Assembly (NCBI GenBank): GCA_902609685.1
Contig: CACLSR010000002.1
Location: 1 to 64,000, forward strand
DNA from: an uncultured Pelagibacteraceae bacterium
GTDB lineage: Bacteria; Pseudomonadota; Alphaproteobacteria; Pelagibacterales; Pelagibacteraceae
DNA: 64,000 bases
Direction of reading: 5' to 3'
In this document: positions 55,956 through 64,000 of the stretch, one piece after another
Position numbering within the stretch: the stretch's first letter is position 1
Layout of the letters: every line of letters starts with the position of its first letter
Notes under the pieces: model-generated
Told to the model about the DNA's origin: nothing
Database searches by the model: none
Seen by the model: only the letters and a program-made list of their open reading frames with translations
Made by a program: the position numbers and the translations under genes

Positions 55956-58476
55956 TTTTTATCAATACAAGTTTATCTTAATATATGCTCTGCGAGATTT
56001 AAAAAGGAACTATAAAAAAATCTCTAGTATAATCATCACTTTGTTCATCAGTCTCTTTATATTAAGTGCAATATTTACTATTGAGGATAGTTTAAAAAAG
56101 GAACTCAAAGAAAATGCTAAAGAGCTTTTAGGTGGAGACTTAGAGATTGATTATAACAGAAATCAAGGAAATATAGATTTATTAAATAAAGTTGAAGAGT
56201 TTACAACTATATCAGAGATGGTTGAATTCAGCACAATGCTTTCGACAACAAATCGAAAGAAAAATAAATCTTTATTTACTAGAATAAAAACAGTTGACCA
56301 AAAGTATCCTTTATATGGTGAAGTAACTTATGAACCTGCTGATGCTTATGAAAGAATGCAAACTAAACCTTATACAATTTTAATTAATGAGAGTTTATCA
56401 AAAACCTTAAATATCAAAACAAATGAAATTGTAAAAATTCAAGATAAAGAATTTCTTGTTATTGGTAAGGTAAGATCTGTTCCAGATGTAAGTGGATTTG
56501 TGACTTTTGGAGACTGGGTTTTAACAGGTAAACAAACTTTAGATATCTTAAAACTTAACGGAATAGGAAATTTTTTAAATTATGAATATAAAATAAAATT
56601 TAATACCAATGATAATCCAGAAATAATCATAAAAAAAATCGAAAGTATTTTTAAAGATGATCAAAAGGTGAAAATTAGATATCCAGAAAATGCAGCAAGT
56701 GGATTAAAAAGAGTAATTGGTAACTTTTCACAATTTTTATCCCTTGTCTCAATAAGTGCGATGCTAATAGCTGGTATTGGTATTGCTAATACTCTTTTGT
56801 CTTTTATAAATCAAAATAACTTGTCTATAGCAGTAAGAAAGGCCTTAGGTTTCTATTCCGGTAATATTAAAAAACTTTATTATCTTCAATTGGTAATATT
56901 ATTATTTATAATTACTATTTCAGCATATTTAAGTAGTTTATTAATTGTACCATTAGCAGACAAATATTTGTCAAGTAGCTTTGGACTTAAGATAGATTTA
57001 TTTTTTTCTTTTTTTAATTTTTTAAAAATATTTTTAATAGGTTTATTAGTTTTGATAATTTTTTCGATTCCTACAATTAGTTCTATCGATCAAGTCAAAG
57101 CTTCAAGTCTATTTAGAAATGTATTCCAAAACTTACAATTTTATTATTCAAAAAAATTAATTGGCTTGAGTATTATAATGTTATCGATTTTGATTTTAAT
57201 ATTTACTTATAGATCAGAAAATCTTGTTTATAGTCTTGGGTATTTTGGGGCATTTTTTATTTGTTTGACTATCTTTTTTCTACTTTCAAAGTTAATCATA
57301 TTTTCTCTAAAAAAGTTTAAATTTAATTCGAGCACTCCTTTAAAAGTTTCTATTAAAAATATTACACAATCAAAAAGTATTACACCTATTACAATTATGT
57401 CTTTAGGCCTTGGTGTTACATTACTTTTGACTTTGGCATTAGTTGGAACTAATTTTAAAAGAGAGATAGCAAAATCAATACCTGATATCGCTCCTGATTA
57501 TTTTTTTGTGGGCATTCAAAATGGAGAGCGTGAAAAGTTTGAACAAAGAATTTTATCAATGGATCCTGGTGCAAATATTGAAATTGTGCCAATGGTTTCT
57601 TCAGGAATAGTAAAAATTAATGGTATAAATCCAAACACATATATTACACCTGAAAATGATAGTTATTGGGTTATTGGCAGTGAACGGAGATCATCTTGGG
57701 TAAAAGAAGTTCCTGAGGATAATCTAATTATTGATGGTAAGTGGTGGGATTTGTCTAAACCAAATCAACTTCAGATATCATTAGACGCTAAGGTTGCAAA
57801 AGATTTTAATATCAAATTAGGGGATATATTTACTTTAAATATCTATGGTAGAGAAATTGATGGTGAAATAGTCAACTTTAGACAAGTTGATTATAGAGAT
57901 CTAAATATAAATTTTGCAATGCTTTTTAACCCTGACTTTGCAAAAAATATTCCTCACGAATATTTAGCAACCACAAAGTTCTATAATTTAAATAAATTTG
58001 ATGAAACAAAAATGCTTGAAATTTTCCCTAGTTTATCAATGATTAAAATTGCTGATTATTTAAATAAAGTAACTAATGTTTTAAATAAAGTTTTCATAGC
58101 AGTTATTGTCATTTCAACAGTCACTATCGTCATTGGTTTAATTGTAATATCAAGTGCAATAATGGTCCAAGGAAAAGTAAGAGAATACCAAAATTTGGTT
58201 TTTAAAATTTTAGGTTTTTCAAGAAAAGAGATTGTTTTTTCTTCGCTGATTGAATTTATGATTATTTTTATATCTGTAATAATGATTGCAGTTTTGTTTG
58301 CTGTAGTTGGTTCAAAATTTATTATTGAAAATATATTTGAGTTATTCTGGAAGTTTGATCTTAAAGTTTTGATTTATCTTGGTTTATCCATTGGTTTAGT
58401 AACGTTGGTATTAATATTATTAACTAATATTAAATATTTAAATCCAAAGGTTTATCCTCTTATAAGAAATCAATAA
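55939..58476 (+). CDS. FtsX-family ABC permease (YbbP-like)
   Basis: This 845-residue permease has the large two-unit FtsX layout: a first helix at about residues 25-45, a large periplasmic domain, a block of helices around 260-420, another periplasmic domain after helices near 440-510, and a final helix group at about 700-830. ALRDLKRNYKKISSI and ITIMSLGLGVTLLLTLAL are typical. Related YbbAP proteins are thought to extract or export hydrophobic molecules at the envelope. The substrate is not known; neighbouring TesA could process it. Start at 55939 (MEKLNNF). Confidence 0.9.
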   Translation: MEKLNNFYQYKFILIYALRDLKRNYKKISSIIITLFISLFILSAIFTIEDSLKKELKENAKELLGGDLEIDYNRNQGNIDLLNKVEEFTTISEMVEFSTMLSTTNRKKNKSLFTRIKTVDQKYPLYGEVTYEPADAYERMQTKPYTILINESLSKTLNIKTNEIVKIQDKEFLVIGKVRSVPDVSGFVTFGDWVLTGKQTLDILKLNGIGNFLNYEYKIKFNTNDNPEIIIKKIESIFKDDQKVKIRYPENAASGLKRVIGNFSQFLSLVSISAMLIAGIGIANTLLSFINQNNLSIAVRKALGFYSGNIKKLYYLQLVILLFIITISAYLSSLLIVPLADKYLSSSFGLKIDLFFSFFNFLKIFLIGLLVLIIFSIPTISSIDQVKASSLFRNVFQNLQFYYSKKLIGLSIIMLSILILIFTYRSENLVYSLGYFGAFFICLTIFFLLSKLIIFSLKKFKFNSSTPLKVSIKNITQSKSITPITIMSLGLGVTLLLTLALVGTNFKREIAKSIPDIAPDYFFVGIQNGEREKFEQRILSMDPGANIEIVPMVSSGIVKINGINPNTYITPENDSYWVIGSERRSSWVKEVPEDNLIIDGKWWDLSKPNQLQISLDAKVAKDFNIKLGDIFTLNIYGREIDGEIVNFRQVDYRDLNINFAMLFNPDFAKNIPHEYLATTKFYNLNKFDETKMLEIFPSLSMIKIADYLNKVTNVLNKVFIAVIVISTVTIVIGLIVISSAIMVQGKVREYQNLVFKILGFSRKEIVFSSLIEFMIIFISVIMIAVLFAVVGSKFIIENIFELFWKFDLKVLIYLGLSIGLVTLVLILLTNIKYLNPKVYPLIRNQ

Positions 58477-58486
58477 TCACTAAGAT

Positions 58487-59554
58487 CTATTTAGCCTTCT
58501 CCATCAGCCAAAGGTTATCACTCGCCAAAAAGTAAATTTTTCCATTTTTTGGATGAACCTGGATATCTCTAATTCGTCCGATCTCATCTTTAAAAATTAC
58601 ATCTTCTTTTATGTTGGACAAATCATTGAAGATTAGTTTTCTTAAGGATTGATCTTTTAATGATGTAATTAATGCATGACCATTCCATTCATTAAATTCG
58701 TTTCCTTTATAAATTGTAATTGCACTTGTTGCAATTGAAGGCACCCAATATTGTATTGCTTTTGTAAAGCCAGGTTTCCATTTTGGACCAATAGGAAACC
58801 CAGAATAATTTTTTCCTCCCCAGCCTAATATTTTCCAACCATAATTTTCACCTTTTTTTACTTCACCAAACCAATCACCACCTTTGGCACCATGGTTGCT
58901 CATATAAATTTTACCATCGTATGATGATAAAGTTAGACCTTGAGGATTTCTGATACCAATTTGATAAATTTCAGGTAGCCAATCTGGCTTATCTACAAAT
59001 TTAGGATTGTCATTTGGAATACTTCCATCAAGTTTAATTCTTATAATACTCCCAGGATGTTTTGAGGGGTCTTGGGCAATCATGCCTTTACCTCTTTCAC
59101 CAGCAGAGGCAAATAAGTGATTATCTTTGATAGCTAACCTTGAACCAAAATGATAACCAGAATCAATAGGAGGTTCAGCTTGAAAAATATTTTTAAAATT
59201 TAATTTTTTTTTATCAAAAATAGCTTTAGCGATAGAGGTACTTGTTTTCCCATTACCTCTGTTTTCAGAATATGAAACATAAATAAAATTATCTTTATAT
59301 AAGATATCTAAAAGACCACCCTGTCCGTGTTCTAGAAAATTTAGGTTATGATCAATTTCAACAGTTTTTTTTTGGCGTATATCTATGATCTTAATTTTTC
59401 CACCTTTTTCAGTAATAATTAGTTCTTTATTATTTAAAAAAGACGAACCCCATGGATCGTTAAGAACAACTAGTTTTTTAAATTTTAAATTTTGAGCAAA
59501 TAAATTAGTTGAAAAAAATATAAAAAATATAATTATAAAAAAAAGATTTTTCAC
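58487..59554 (-). CDS. PQQ-type soluble aldose dehydrogenase
   Basis: This 355-residue secreted protein has a six-bladed propeller fold like YliI/Asd and the sorbosone dehydrogenases. The signal peptide ends in STNLFA. RNPQGLTLSS, MSNHGAKGGDWFGEV and a repeated DGSIPNDNP are family parts, as is the N-terminal VLNDPWGSSFL. It oxidises sugars using PQQ in the periplasm. I choose the GTG at 59554, one base after the SDR stop, because it gives a clean signal peptide (MKNLFFIIIFF); an ATG at 59581 would overlap the SDR by 26 bp and add nine polar residues. Whether the organism makes PQQ is not visible. Confidence 0.85.
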   Translation of the reverse strand: MKNLFFIIIFFIFFSTNLFAQNLKFKKLVVLNDPWGSSFLNNKELIITEKGGKIKIIDIRQKKTVEIDHNLNFLEHGQGGLLDILYKDNFIYVSYSENRGNGKTSTSIAKAIFDKKKLNFKNIFQAEPPIDSGYHFGSRLAIKDNHLFASAGERGKGMIAQDPSKHPGSIIRIKLDGSIPNDNPKFVDKPDWLPEIYQIGIRNPQGLTLSSYDGKIYMSNHGAKGGDWFGEVKKGENYGWKILGWGGKNYSGFPIGPKWKPGFTKAIQYWVPSIATSAITIYKGNEFNEWNGHALITSLKDQSLRKLIFNDLSNIKEDVIFKDEIGRIRDIQVHPKNGKIYFLASDNLWLMEKAK

Positions 59555-59555
59555 C

Positions 59556-60266
59556 TTATGAAAGTTTAGATCTTCCACCATCTACTGCAATAATTTGACC
59601 TGTTATCCAAGAGCTATCTTCAGTTATTAAAAATCTAGCTAAAGAGGCAGAGTCTTTTCCCTCTCCCAATCTTTTCAAAGGATGAGCCTTTGCAATACCA
59701 TCTGCTAGGGCTTTATTCTTTAACATGGGCTCAGCAATTTTTGAATTAGTCAAGCTTGGCGCAATACAATTCACTCTTATGTTTGGAGCAAATTCAGCTG
59801 CAAGTGAGACTGTTAAACCCTCAACAGCTGCTTTTGTTGATGCAATAATTGCGTGATTGGTGAATCCTCTTTGAGCAGCAACAGTTGAAAATAAAACTAT
59901 TGAGCCCTTATTTTTTTTCAAACTCTCTTGATAACCCTTAATAACTTCAACCGCAGAATAAAGATTTAATTTCATACATTTTACAAAATCTTGCTCTGTT
60001 ACCATTCTCACAGGTTTTAAGTCAATTGACCCAACACAATAAGCAACACCTTTTACATCAGAAATATCATTTTTAACTTTTTCTATAAATCCCTCTTCCA
60101 AAACATCTGTAATAGTAAAAGGACACCCTAATCTCTCTGAAATATTTTTAACCTCGTTTTCATCTCTACCTACTAAATGTACACTATTTCCAGAATTTAC
60201 TAATTGTTCAGCCAAGCTTGATCCGATTGAACCTGTCGCACCAAAAATAAGATATTTTTCTGACAT
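59556..60266 (-). CDS. Short-chain dehydrogenase-like protein lacking catalytic Tyr
   Basis: This 236-residue protein has the SDR Rossmann fold. GATGSIGSSLAEQL (residues 8-21) is the coenzyme-binding Gly-rich loop, and VLFSTVAAQRG carries the usual catalytic Ser. However, the YxxxK site reads IIASTK: the Lys is kept but Ile stands where Tyr should be. The rest (NIRVNCIAPSLTNS, ITGQIIAVDGGRS) is normal. The reaction is unknown and it may be a binding or regulatory member. It diverges from the photolyase-like gene by 27 bp. Confidence 0.88.
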   Translation of the reverse strand: MSEKYLIFGATGSIGSSLAEQLVNSGNSVHLVGRDENEVKNISERLGCPFTITDVLEEGFIEKVKNDISDVKGVAYCVGSIDLKPVRMVTEQDFVKCMKLNLYSAVEVIKGYQESLKKNKGSIVLFSTVAAQRGFTNHAIIASTKAAVEGLTVSLAAEFAPNIRVNCIAPSLTNSKIAEPMLKNKALADGIAKAHPLKRLGEGKDSASLARFLITEDSSWITGQIIAVDGGRSKLS

Positions 60267-60293
60267 AAAAAATTTAATTAGTTATATTTAATT

Positions 60294-61784
60294 ATGAAGT
60301 TATTTTTTATACTGGGCAATCAATTATTTCCATCAAAATACCTAGACCGCTTCAAAAAAGACCACCTTTTTTTCATGGCTGAAGATTATGAGCTTTGTAC
60401 TTATGAAAAACATCATAAACAAAAAATTCTTCTATTTTTATCATCAATGCGATCTCACGCAGATGTACTTAAAAAAGATAAATTTAAAATAGAATACTCA
60501 AAAATAGAGGATAAAGAATTTAAGGAAAGTTATTTTAAAAAGCTTAAAAAATTAATTAGCACAAAAAAGATTAAGGAAATATCCAGTTTTGAAGTTGAGG
60601 ATAAGTTTTTTGAAAAAAAAATTAATCAATTTGTTAATAAAGAAAAAATAAAATGGAATATTATTCAGACGCCAATGTTTTTAAATTCAAGAGAGGATTT
60701 TAAAAAATATTTATCTAAATCCAAAAAACCATTTATGGCAACTTTCTACAAAGATGTCAGAAAAAAATCTGGAATATTAATGGGTGCTGATGGGAATCCT
60801 ACAGGAGGTAAGTGGAGTTTTGATGAGGATAATAGAAATAAATTACCAAAAAATATTTCAATCCCAAAATTTCCAAAAATAAATGAAACTTCTCATACTA
60901 AAAAGCTAAAACCTATTGTTGAAAAGCTATTTAAGGATCATCCTGGCAGTACCAAAAATTTCTGGTTTGCTACAGAACACAATGATGTTTTGGAGCTTTT
61001 AAATTTTTTCATTAAAGAAAAATCAAATTTATTTGGTGATTACGAGGATGCAGTTGATCAAAAAGATAATATTTTGTTTCATAGTGCACTAAGTCCATAT
61101 GTAAATTTAGGTCTTATAACTCCAGAATTTATAATTAAAAAAATTTTAGAATTTCATAAAAGTAAAAAAATAAGACTAAATTCTTTAGAGGGATACGTTC
61201 GTCAAATAATTGGTTGGAGAGAATTTATGAGAGGAATTTATCAAAGTTATTCTAGTAAAATGGAGACAGGAAATTTTTTCAAACAAAATCGTAAGATGAA
61301 AAAATCCTGGTATGACGGCACTACTGGATTACCACCATTGGATTATGCAATAAAGAACGCATTAAATCATGGATGGTCTCATCATATTGAAAGACTTATG
61401 ATTTTATCAAACATAATGAACCTTTGTGAGATCAAACCCACTATTGTTTACAAGTGGTTTATGGAAATGTTTGTGGACTCCTCAGATTGGGTGATGGTTC
61501 CAAATGTTTATGGAATGGGATTGTTTAGTGATGGTGGAATATTTGCAACTAAACCATACATTTGTGGATCAAGTTATTTTATGAAGATGATGGATTTTAA
61601 GAGGGGTGATTGGTGCAATATAATGGATGGGCTTTATTGGAGATTTATAGATCGAAATAGAAAGTTTTTTTTAAAAAATCCAAGGCTTTCAATGATGGTG
61701 AGAATTTTCGATAAGATGAAAACTGATAGAAAAAAATTGATTTTGTCAGCTGCAGATAAATTCATTAAAGAAAATACAATTTAG
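60294..61784 (+). CDS. Photolyase/cryptochrome of the FeS-BCP-like (PhrB) class
   Basis: This 496-residue protein begins with [15 protein letters not shown] and has an antenna domain followed by a helical FAD-binding domain: [42 protein letters not shown] and [18 protein letters not shown]. These fit the prokaryotic (6-4)/FeS-type photolyase class. That class holds a 4Fe-4S cluster through four Cys. Here Cys378 (NLCEI) and Cys441 (DWCNI) remain, but the CxxC pair expected after the MSxYC segment is absent; MDFKRGDW stands there, shortened. Cys424 is also present. DNA repair, signalling or both are possible. The following DUF2256 gene overlaps by one base. Confidence 0.85.
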   Translation: MKLFFILGNQLFPSKYLDRFKKDHLFFMAEDYELCTYEKHHKQKILLFLSSMRSHADVLKKDKFKIEYSKIEDKEFKESYFKKLKKLISTKKIKEISSFEVEDKFFEKKINQFVNKEKIKWNIIQTPMFLNSREDFKKYLSKSKKPFMATFYKDVRKKSGILMGADGNPTGGKWSFDEDNRNKLPKNISIPKFPKINETSHTKKLKPIVEKLFKDHPGSTKNFWFATEHNDVLELLNFFIKEKSNLFGDYEDAVDQKDNILFHSALSPYVNLGLITPEFIIKKILEFHKSKKIRLNSLEGYVRQIIGWREFMRGIYQSYSSKMETGNFFKQNRKMKKSWYDGTTGLPPLDYAIKNALNHGWSHHIERLMILSNIMNLCEIKPTIVYKWFMEMFVDSSDWVMVPNVYGMGLFSDGGIFATKPYICGSSYFMKMMDFKRGDWCNIMDGLYWRFIDRNRKFFLKNPRLSMMVRIFDKMKTDRKKLILSAADKFIKENTI

Positions 61785-61912
61785 TGAAAAAAGAAAATTT
61801 ACCAATTAAAGTTTGTCCAATATGTCAAAGGCCATTTAAATGGAGAAAAAAATGGAGACTTAATTGGGAAAAAGTTAAGTATTGTTCAAAAAAATGTTCA
61901 TCAAAAAAATAA
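61784..61912 (+). CDS. DUF2256 small zinc-ribbon-like protein
   Basis: This 42-residue protein starts with GTG overlapping the photolyase stop (TAGTG) and ends at 61912. Four cysteines are placed as C11-x2-C14 and C34-x3-C38, with [11 protein letters not shown] between them, which is the DUF2256 signature. Members are commonly encoded beside or fused to cryptochrome/photolyase genes, which fits exactly. It probably binds a metal. The role is unknown; helping the photolyase is an inference from context. It overlaps the FG-GAP gene by 19 bp. Confidence 0.9.
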   Translation: MKKENLPIKVCPICQRPFKWRKKWRLNWEKVKYCSKKCSSKK

Positions 61913-63339
61913 AAAATTTTCATAAATATTCAATTTTATTTTTATTAATAATTCTTACAAACAACACTCGTGCAGAATTTTTTGAGGATCTATCAAAAAT
62001 TATTGAGAATAATGAAAAAAGACTGAGCTATGGTATTTCAGTGACAGATTTTAATATGGATGGAAATAATGAGTTTTTAGTCACAGGTTTTGGTTTTCCG
62101 AATTTAGCGTTATCTTTTCAAGATGGAAAATTGAAGAATATAAACCAACAAAAAATTTTTTCAGATATTTCAAAGAAAACCATTGGAGTTGCTGCATGTG
62201 ATATTGATAAAGATGGCTTTGAAGAAATCTACTTTTTAAATACCGATACATATAGTGGAGTTAAAAAATATTCAGACAGATTATTGGATTTAAAAGATAA
62301 TAATTATTTTGATTTATTTGAATTAGAAAAAAATAAAGAAAATCTAAATTTAACAGCAGGAAGATCTGTTGTTTGTGTAGATAGAAAGGGAGATGGTGAA
62401 TATGGAATTTATGTTGCAAACTACGGAGGACCAACAAGGTTTTATGAGATTGAAAATGAACTTATCAAAGATAAAGCTGAGAATTTAAATCTGGATAATA
62501 TTACTGGTGGAAGAGCAGTTGTATCTGGGCATATTTTGACAGAAAGAGCCGATATCTTTGCGGCTAATGAGAGAGGAGCAAATTTTCTTTTTAAAAATAA
62601 TAATGGAAATTTTGATGATGTTGCATTTGATTATAGATTAGATGATGCAATCCAAAATGGACGGGGTACAGCTTTATCAGATATATATTACCGTGGTAGA
62701 TTAGATATTTTAAGTGGTAATTGGCTTGGATATCACAGAGCTTGGGTCCTGGAAAATAATGAATTTAAAGACATTGGAAATAAAGATTTTGATGAACCCT
62801 CTAGAATAAGAACAATTATTTCTGCAGATTTTGATAATGATGGTTTTGATGAAGTATTCATGAACAATATAGCAGAACCAAATAAGTTATTTCGTATTAA
62901 AGATAATGGAAAATTTGAGCAGATAAATTTTCAGGTAGGACTCGAAGCTAATGGATATGGAACTGGTGCTGCAGTCGCGGATATAGATAATGATGGAATT
63001 TTAGAATTATTAGTTTCTCGTGGTGAAAGTAAAGCACAAACATTAACTTTGTATAAAGCAAAAGTTGGTAAAGGAAATAAATACTTAAGGATTAAACCAT
63101 TAAATAAGTATGGTGCGCCAGCAAGAGGAGCCACTGTTACCTTAATAACTAATCAAAGAAAACATTCAAAAACAATTGATGCAGGATCTGGTTACTTATG
63201 CCAAATGGAACCTGTGGCACATTATGGAATTAGAAAAAAAGAAAAAAATTTTAAAGTAGAAATTAGATGGACAAATGGAAGTAAAGAAATGATTGATATA
63301 AAGAAACTTAACCAAACAATTATTGTAAGACAGAAATGA
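61894..63339 (+). CDS. Secreted FG-GAP/VCBS repeat protein with ASPIC/UnbV end
   Basis: This 481-residue protein has a signal peptide (to about residue 28, NNTRA) and several calcium-type D-x-[DN]-x-D-G repeats: [42 protein letters not shown] and [14 protein letters not shown]. The C-terminus is an ASPIC/UnbV domain ([15 protein letters not shown]). The predicted fold is a beta-propeller of the CRTAC1 type, exposed outside the cytoplasm. Function is unknown. I start at the ATG at 61894; a TTG four codons earlier is possible. It overlaps DUF2256 and the next gene (ATGA). Confidence 0.85.
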   Translation: MFIKKIKNFHKYSILFLLIILTNNTRAEFFEDLSKIIENNEKRLSYGISVTDFNMDGNNEFLVTGFGFPNLALSFQDGKLKNINQQKIFSDISKKTIGVAACDIDKDGFEEIYFLNTDTYSGVKKYSDRLLDLKDNNYFDLFELEKNKENLNLTAGRSVVCVDRKGDGEYGIYVANYGGPTRFYEIENELIKDKAENLNLDNITGGRAVVSGHILTERADIFAANERGANFLFKNNNGNFDDVAFDYRLDDAIQNGRGTALSDIYYRGRLDILSGNWLGYHRAWVLENNEFKDIGNKDFDEPSRIRTIISADFDNDGFDEVFMNNIAEPNKLFRIKDNGKFEQINFQVGLEANGYGTGAAVADIDNDGILELLVSRGESKAQTLTLYKAKVGKGNKYLRIKPLNKYGAPARGATVTLITNQRKHSKTIDAGSGYLCQMEPVAHYGIRKKEKNFKVEIRWTNGSKEMIDIKKLNQTIIVRQK

Positions 63340-64000
63340 AAAAAATATTCAATATATTTTTAATTGTATTTTTAATATCATTTCAACTCAAGTCGTTTGC
63401 TGGAGAAAAAAATTATCACAAAAAGCTTATTACTGATTGGTCTAGAATATTCCCTGATAAAAATAGAAATGCCGCGGGACCAAAATTTTTTAAATACATC
63501 ATAGATAAAAAAATTACTTACAAAGACTTTGTTGAATTTAACAAATTATATTGTGCAGTTTCTGGGTCTTTAATTGACCCAAATAGTGACTCAGAATTCT
63601 TATTTATTAAAGAAAGTAAAACGAATAAAAAAATTTGTGGAAATTATTATAGGTGTTGTGTTCCATGTTCGTGTGATCTTATGAAGTATTCTGAAGCTCA
63701 AAAGATGAAACATAAATTTGAGGATGGTTTTAAAGAATTCTATGTTTTAACAATAAAAAATCCTTGTTCTAAAAAAGATTTTCCCAATAGAGTAAATAAA
63801 GATTATTTTTGTAATGGTAAAAAAATCAACAAATCAGAAGTGTATAGTCTTAACGATCGAATAGTAATAGGTTTATTGCACAATGGAAAAAATTGTGCGA
63901 AAGATGAGGTAGACTTTGTTAAAAGTCATCAAGTGACGGGTAGATATTGTGAGTTGAGAAATAATACACCTTTAGAAAATTTAGATGCTGGAATGGGTGA
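63336..64000 (+). CDS. Secreted Cys-rich protein, incomplete
   Basis: The frame begins with ATG overlapping the FG-GAP stop as ATGA and stays open to the window edge, giving about 221 residues. Residues 1-22 look like a signal peptide (FLIVFLISFQLKSFAG). There are about ten Cys, with the cluster YRCCVPCSC near residue 107. I recognise no family. Coupled spacing suggests export along with the FG-GAP protein, and the cysteines suggest disulfides or metal binding in the periplasm. The 3' end lies beyond the window. Confidence 0.7.
   Translation, partial: MKKIFNIFLIVFLISFQLKSFAGEKNYHKKLITDWSRIFPDKNRNAAGPKFFKYIIDKKITYKDFVEFNKLYCAVSGSLIDPNSDSEFLFIKESKTNKKICGNYYRCCVPCSCDLMKYSEAQKMKHKFEDGFKEFYVLTIKNPCSKKDFPNRVNKDYFCNGKKINKSEVYSLNDRIVIGLLHNGKNCAKDEVDFVKSHQVTGRYCELRNNTPLENLDAGMG

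Noticed and set aside
1-64000. CRISPR arrays, rRNA genes, insertion sequences and prophage
   Set aside because: No regularly spaced repeats, no rRNA-like sequence and no transposase, integrase or phage structural gene was recognised.

Overview
The window looks like a chromosomal segment of a streamlined, very AT-rich marine alphaproteobacterium, most probably SAR11 (Pelagibacterales). The reasons are the low G+C, gaps that are mostly under 60 bp with many 1-20 bp gene overlaps, Lys/Asn/Ile-rich proteins, and a gene order that matches the alphaproteobacterial replication-origin neighbourhood. The species assignment is inference; no database was consulted.

Region 1 (1-6057): the end of a ThiE-like gene and an outer-membrane porin share a bidirectional terminator. 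They are followed by DUF3576 lipoprotein-leuS-lptE-holA on the + strand. Region 2 (6047-18778, all - strand): a gene train leads away from the probable origin in the order hemE-hemH-hemJ-rho-[two tandem GT41-like glycosyltransferases]-mnmE-mnmG-rsmG-parA-parB. A near-perfect parS site lies inside rsmG. The gap at 18779-19060 (about 18% G+C, with several DnaA-box-like 9-mers) is the best oriC candidate.

Region 3 (19061-25252): the other origin flank carries a PPDK/PEP-synthase regulatory kinase-phosphatase, then maf, aroE, coaE and dnaQ. Opposite them are fxsA-secB, followed by Tim44-like, Smr and an apparently inserted sulfotransferase. Region 4 (25259-31556): hslVU diverges from a compact histidine operon (hisB-hisH-small lipoprotein-hisA-hisF-hisE) that continues into an unknown membrane protein, a HIT protein and a GNAT acetyltransferase. 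Region 5 (31558-41866): ftsK-lolA, a ubiquinone-type hydroxylase, a LON-domain protein, tRNA-Gly(GCC) with a clear promoter, a GT4 glycosyltransferase with phhB, and rpe-heparinase-like-purH.

Region 6 (41936-49253): a two-subunit Na+/solute symporter and an acetyl-CoA synthetase with a strongly basic N-terminal extension suggest acetate or short-acid use. An EVE protein, an FkbM-like protein and tsaD follow. Region 7 (49310-53664): hemC-hemD-mscS-yggT-folD and two small membrane proteins. Region 8 (53661-64000): a metallo-beta-lactamase-fold hydrolase, then tesA divergent from an ABC exporter pair with start codons sharing CATG. Next come a PQQ-type sugar dehydrogenase, an SDR lacking its catalytic Tyr, a photolyase-like protein lacking some expected Fe-S cysteines, its DUF2256 partner, a secreted FG-GAP/UnbV protein, and a truncated Cys-rich secreted protein.

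No insertion sequence, prophage, CRISPR array or rRNA was seen. The most interesting items are the oriC/parS architecture, the gene-conversion tract between the two GT41 genes, the Lys-rich tail on acetyl-CoA synthetase, the sulfotransferase in a lineage reported not to reduce sulfate, and the photolyase/SDR/DUF2256 group with altered key residues. I did not find a clearly new multigene system.
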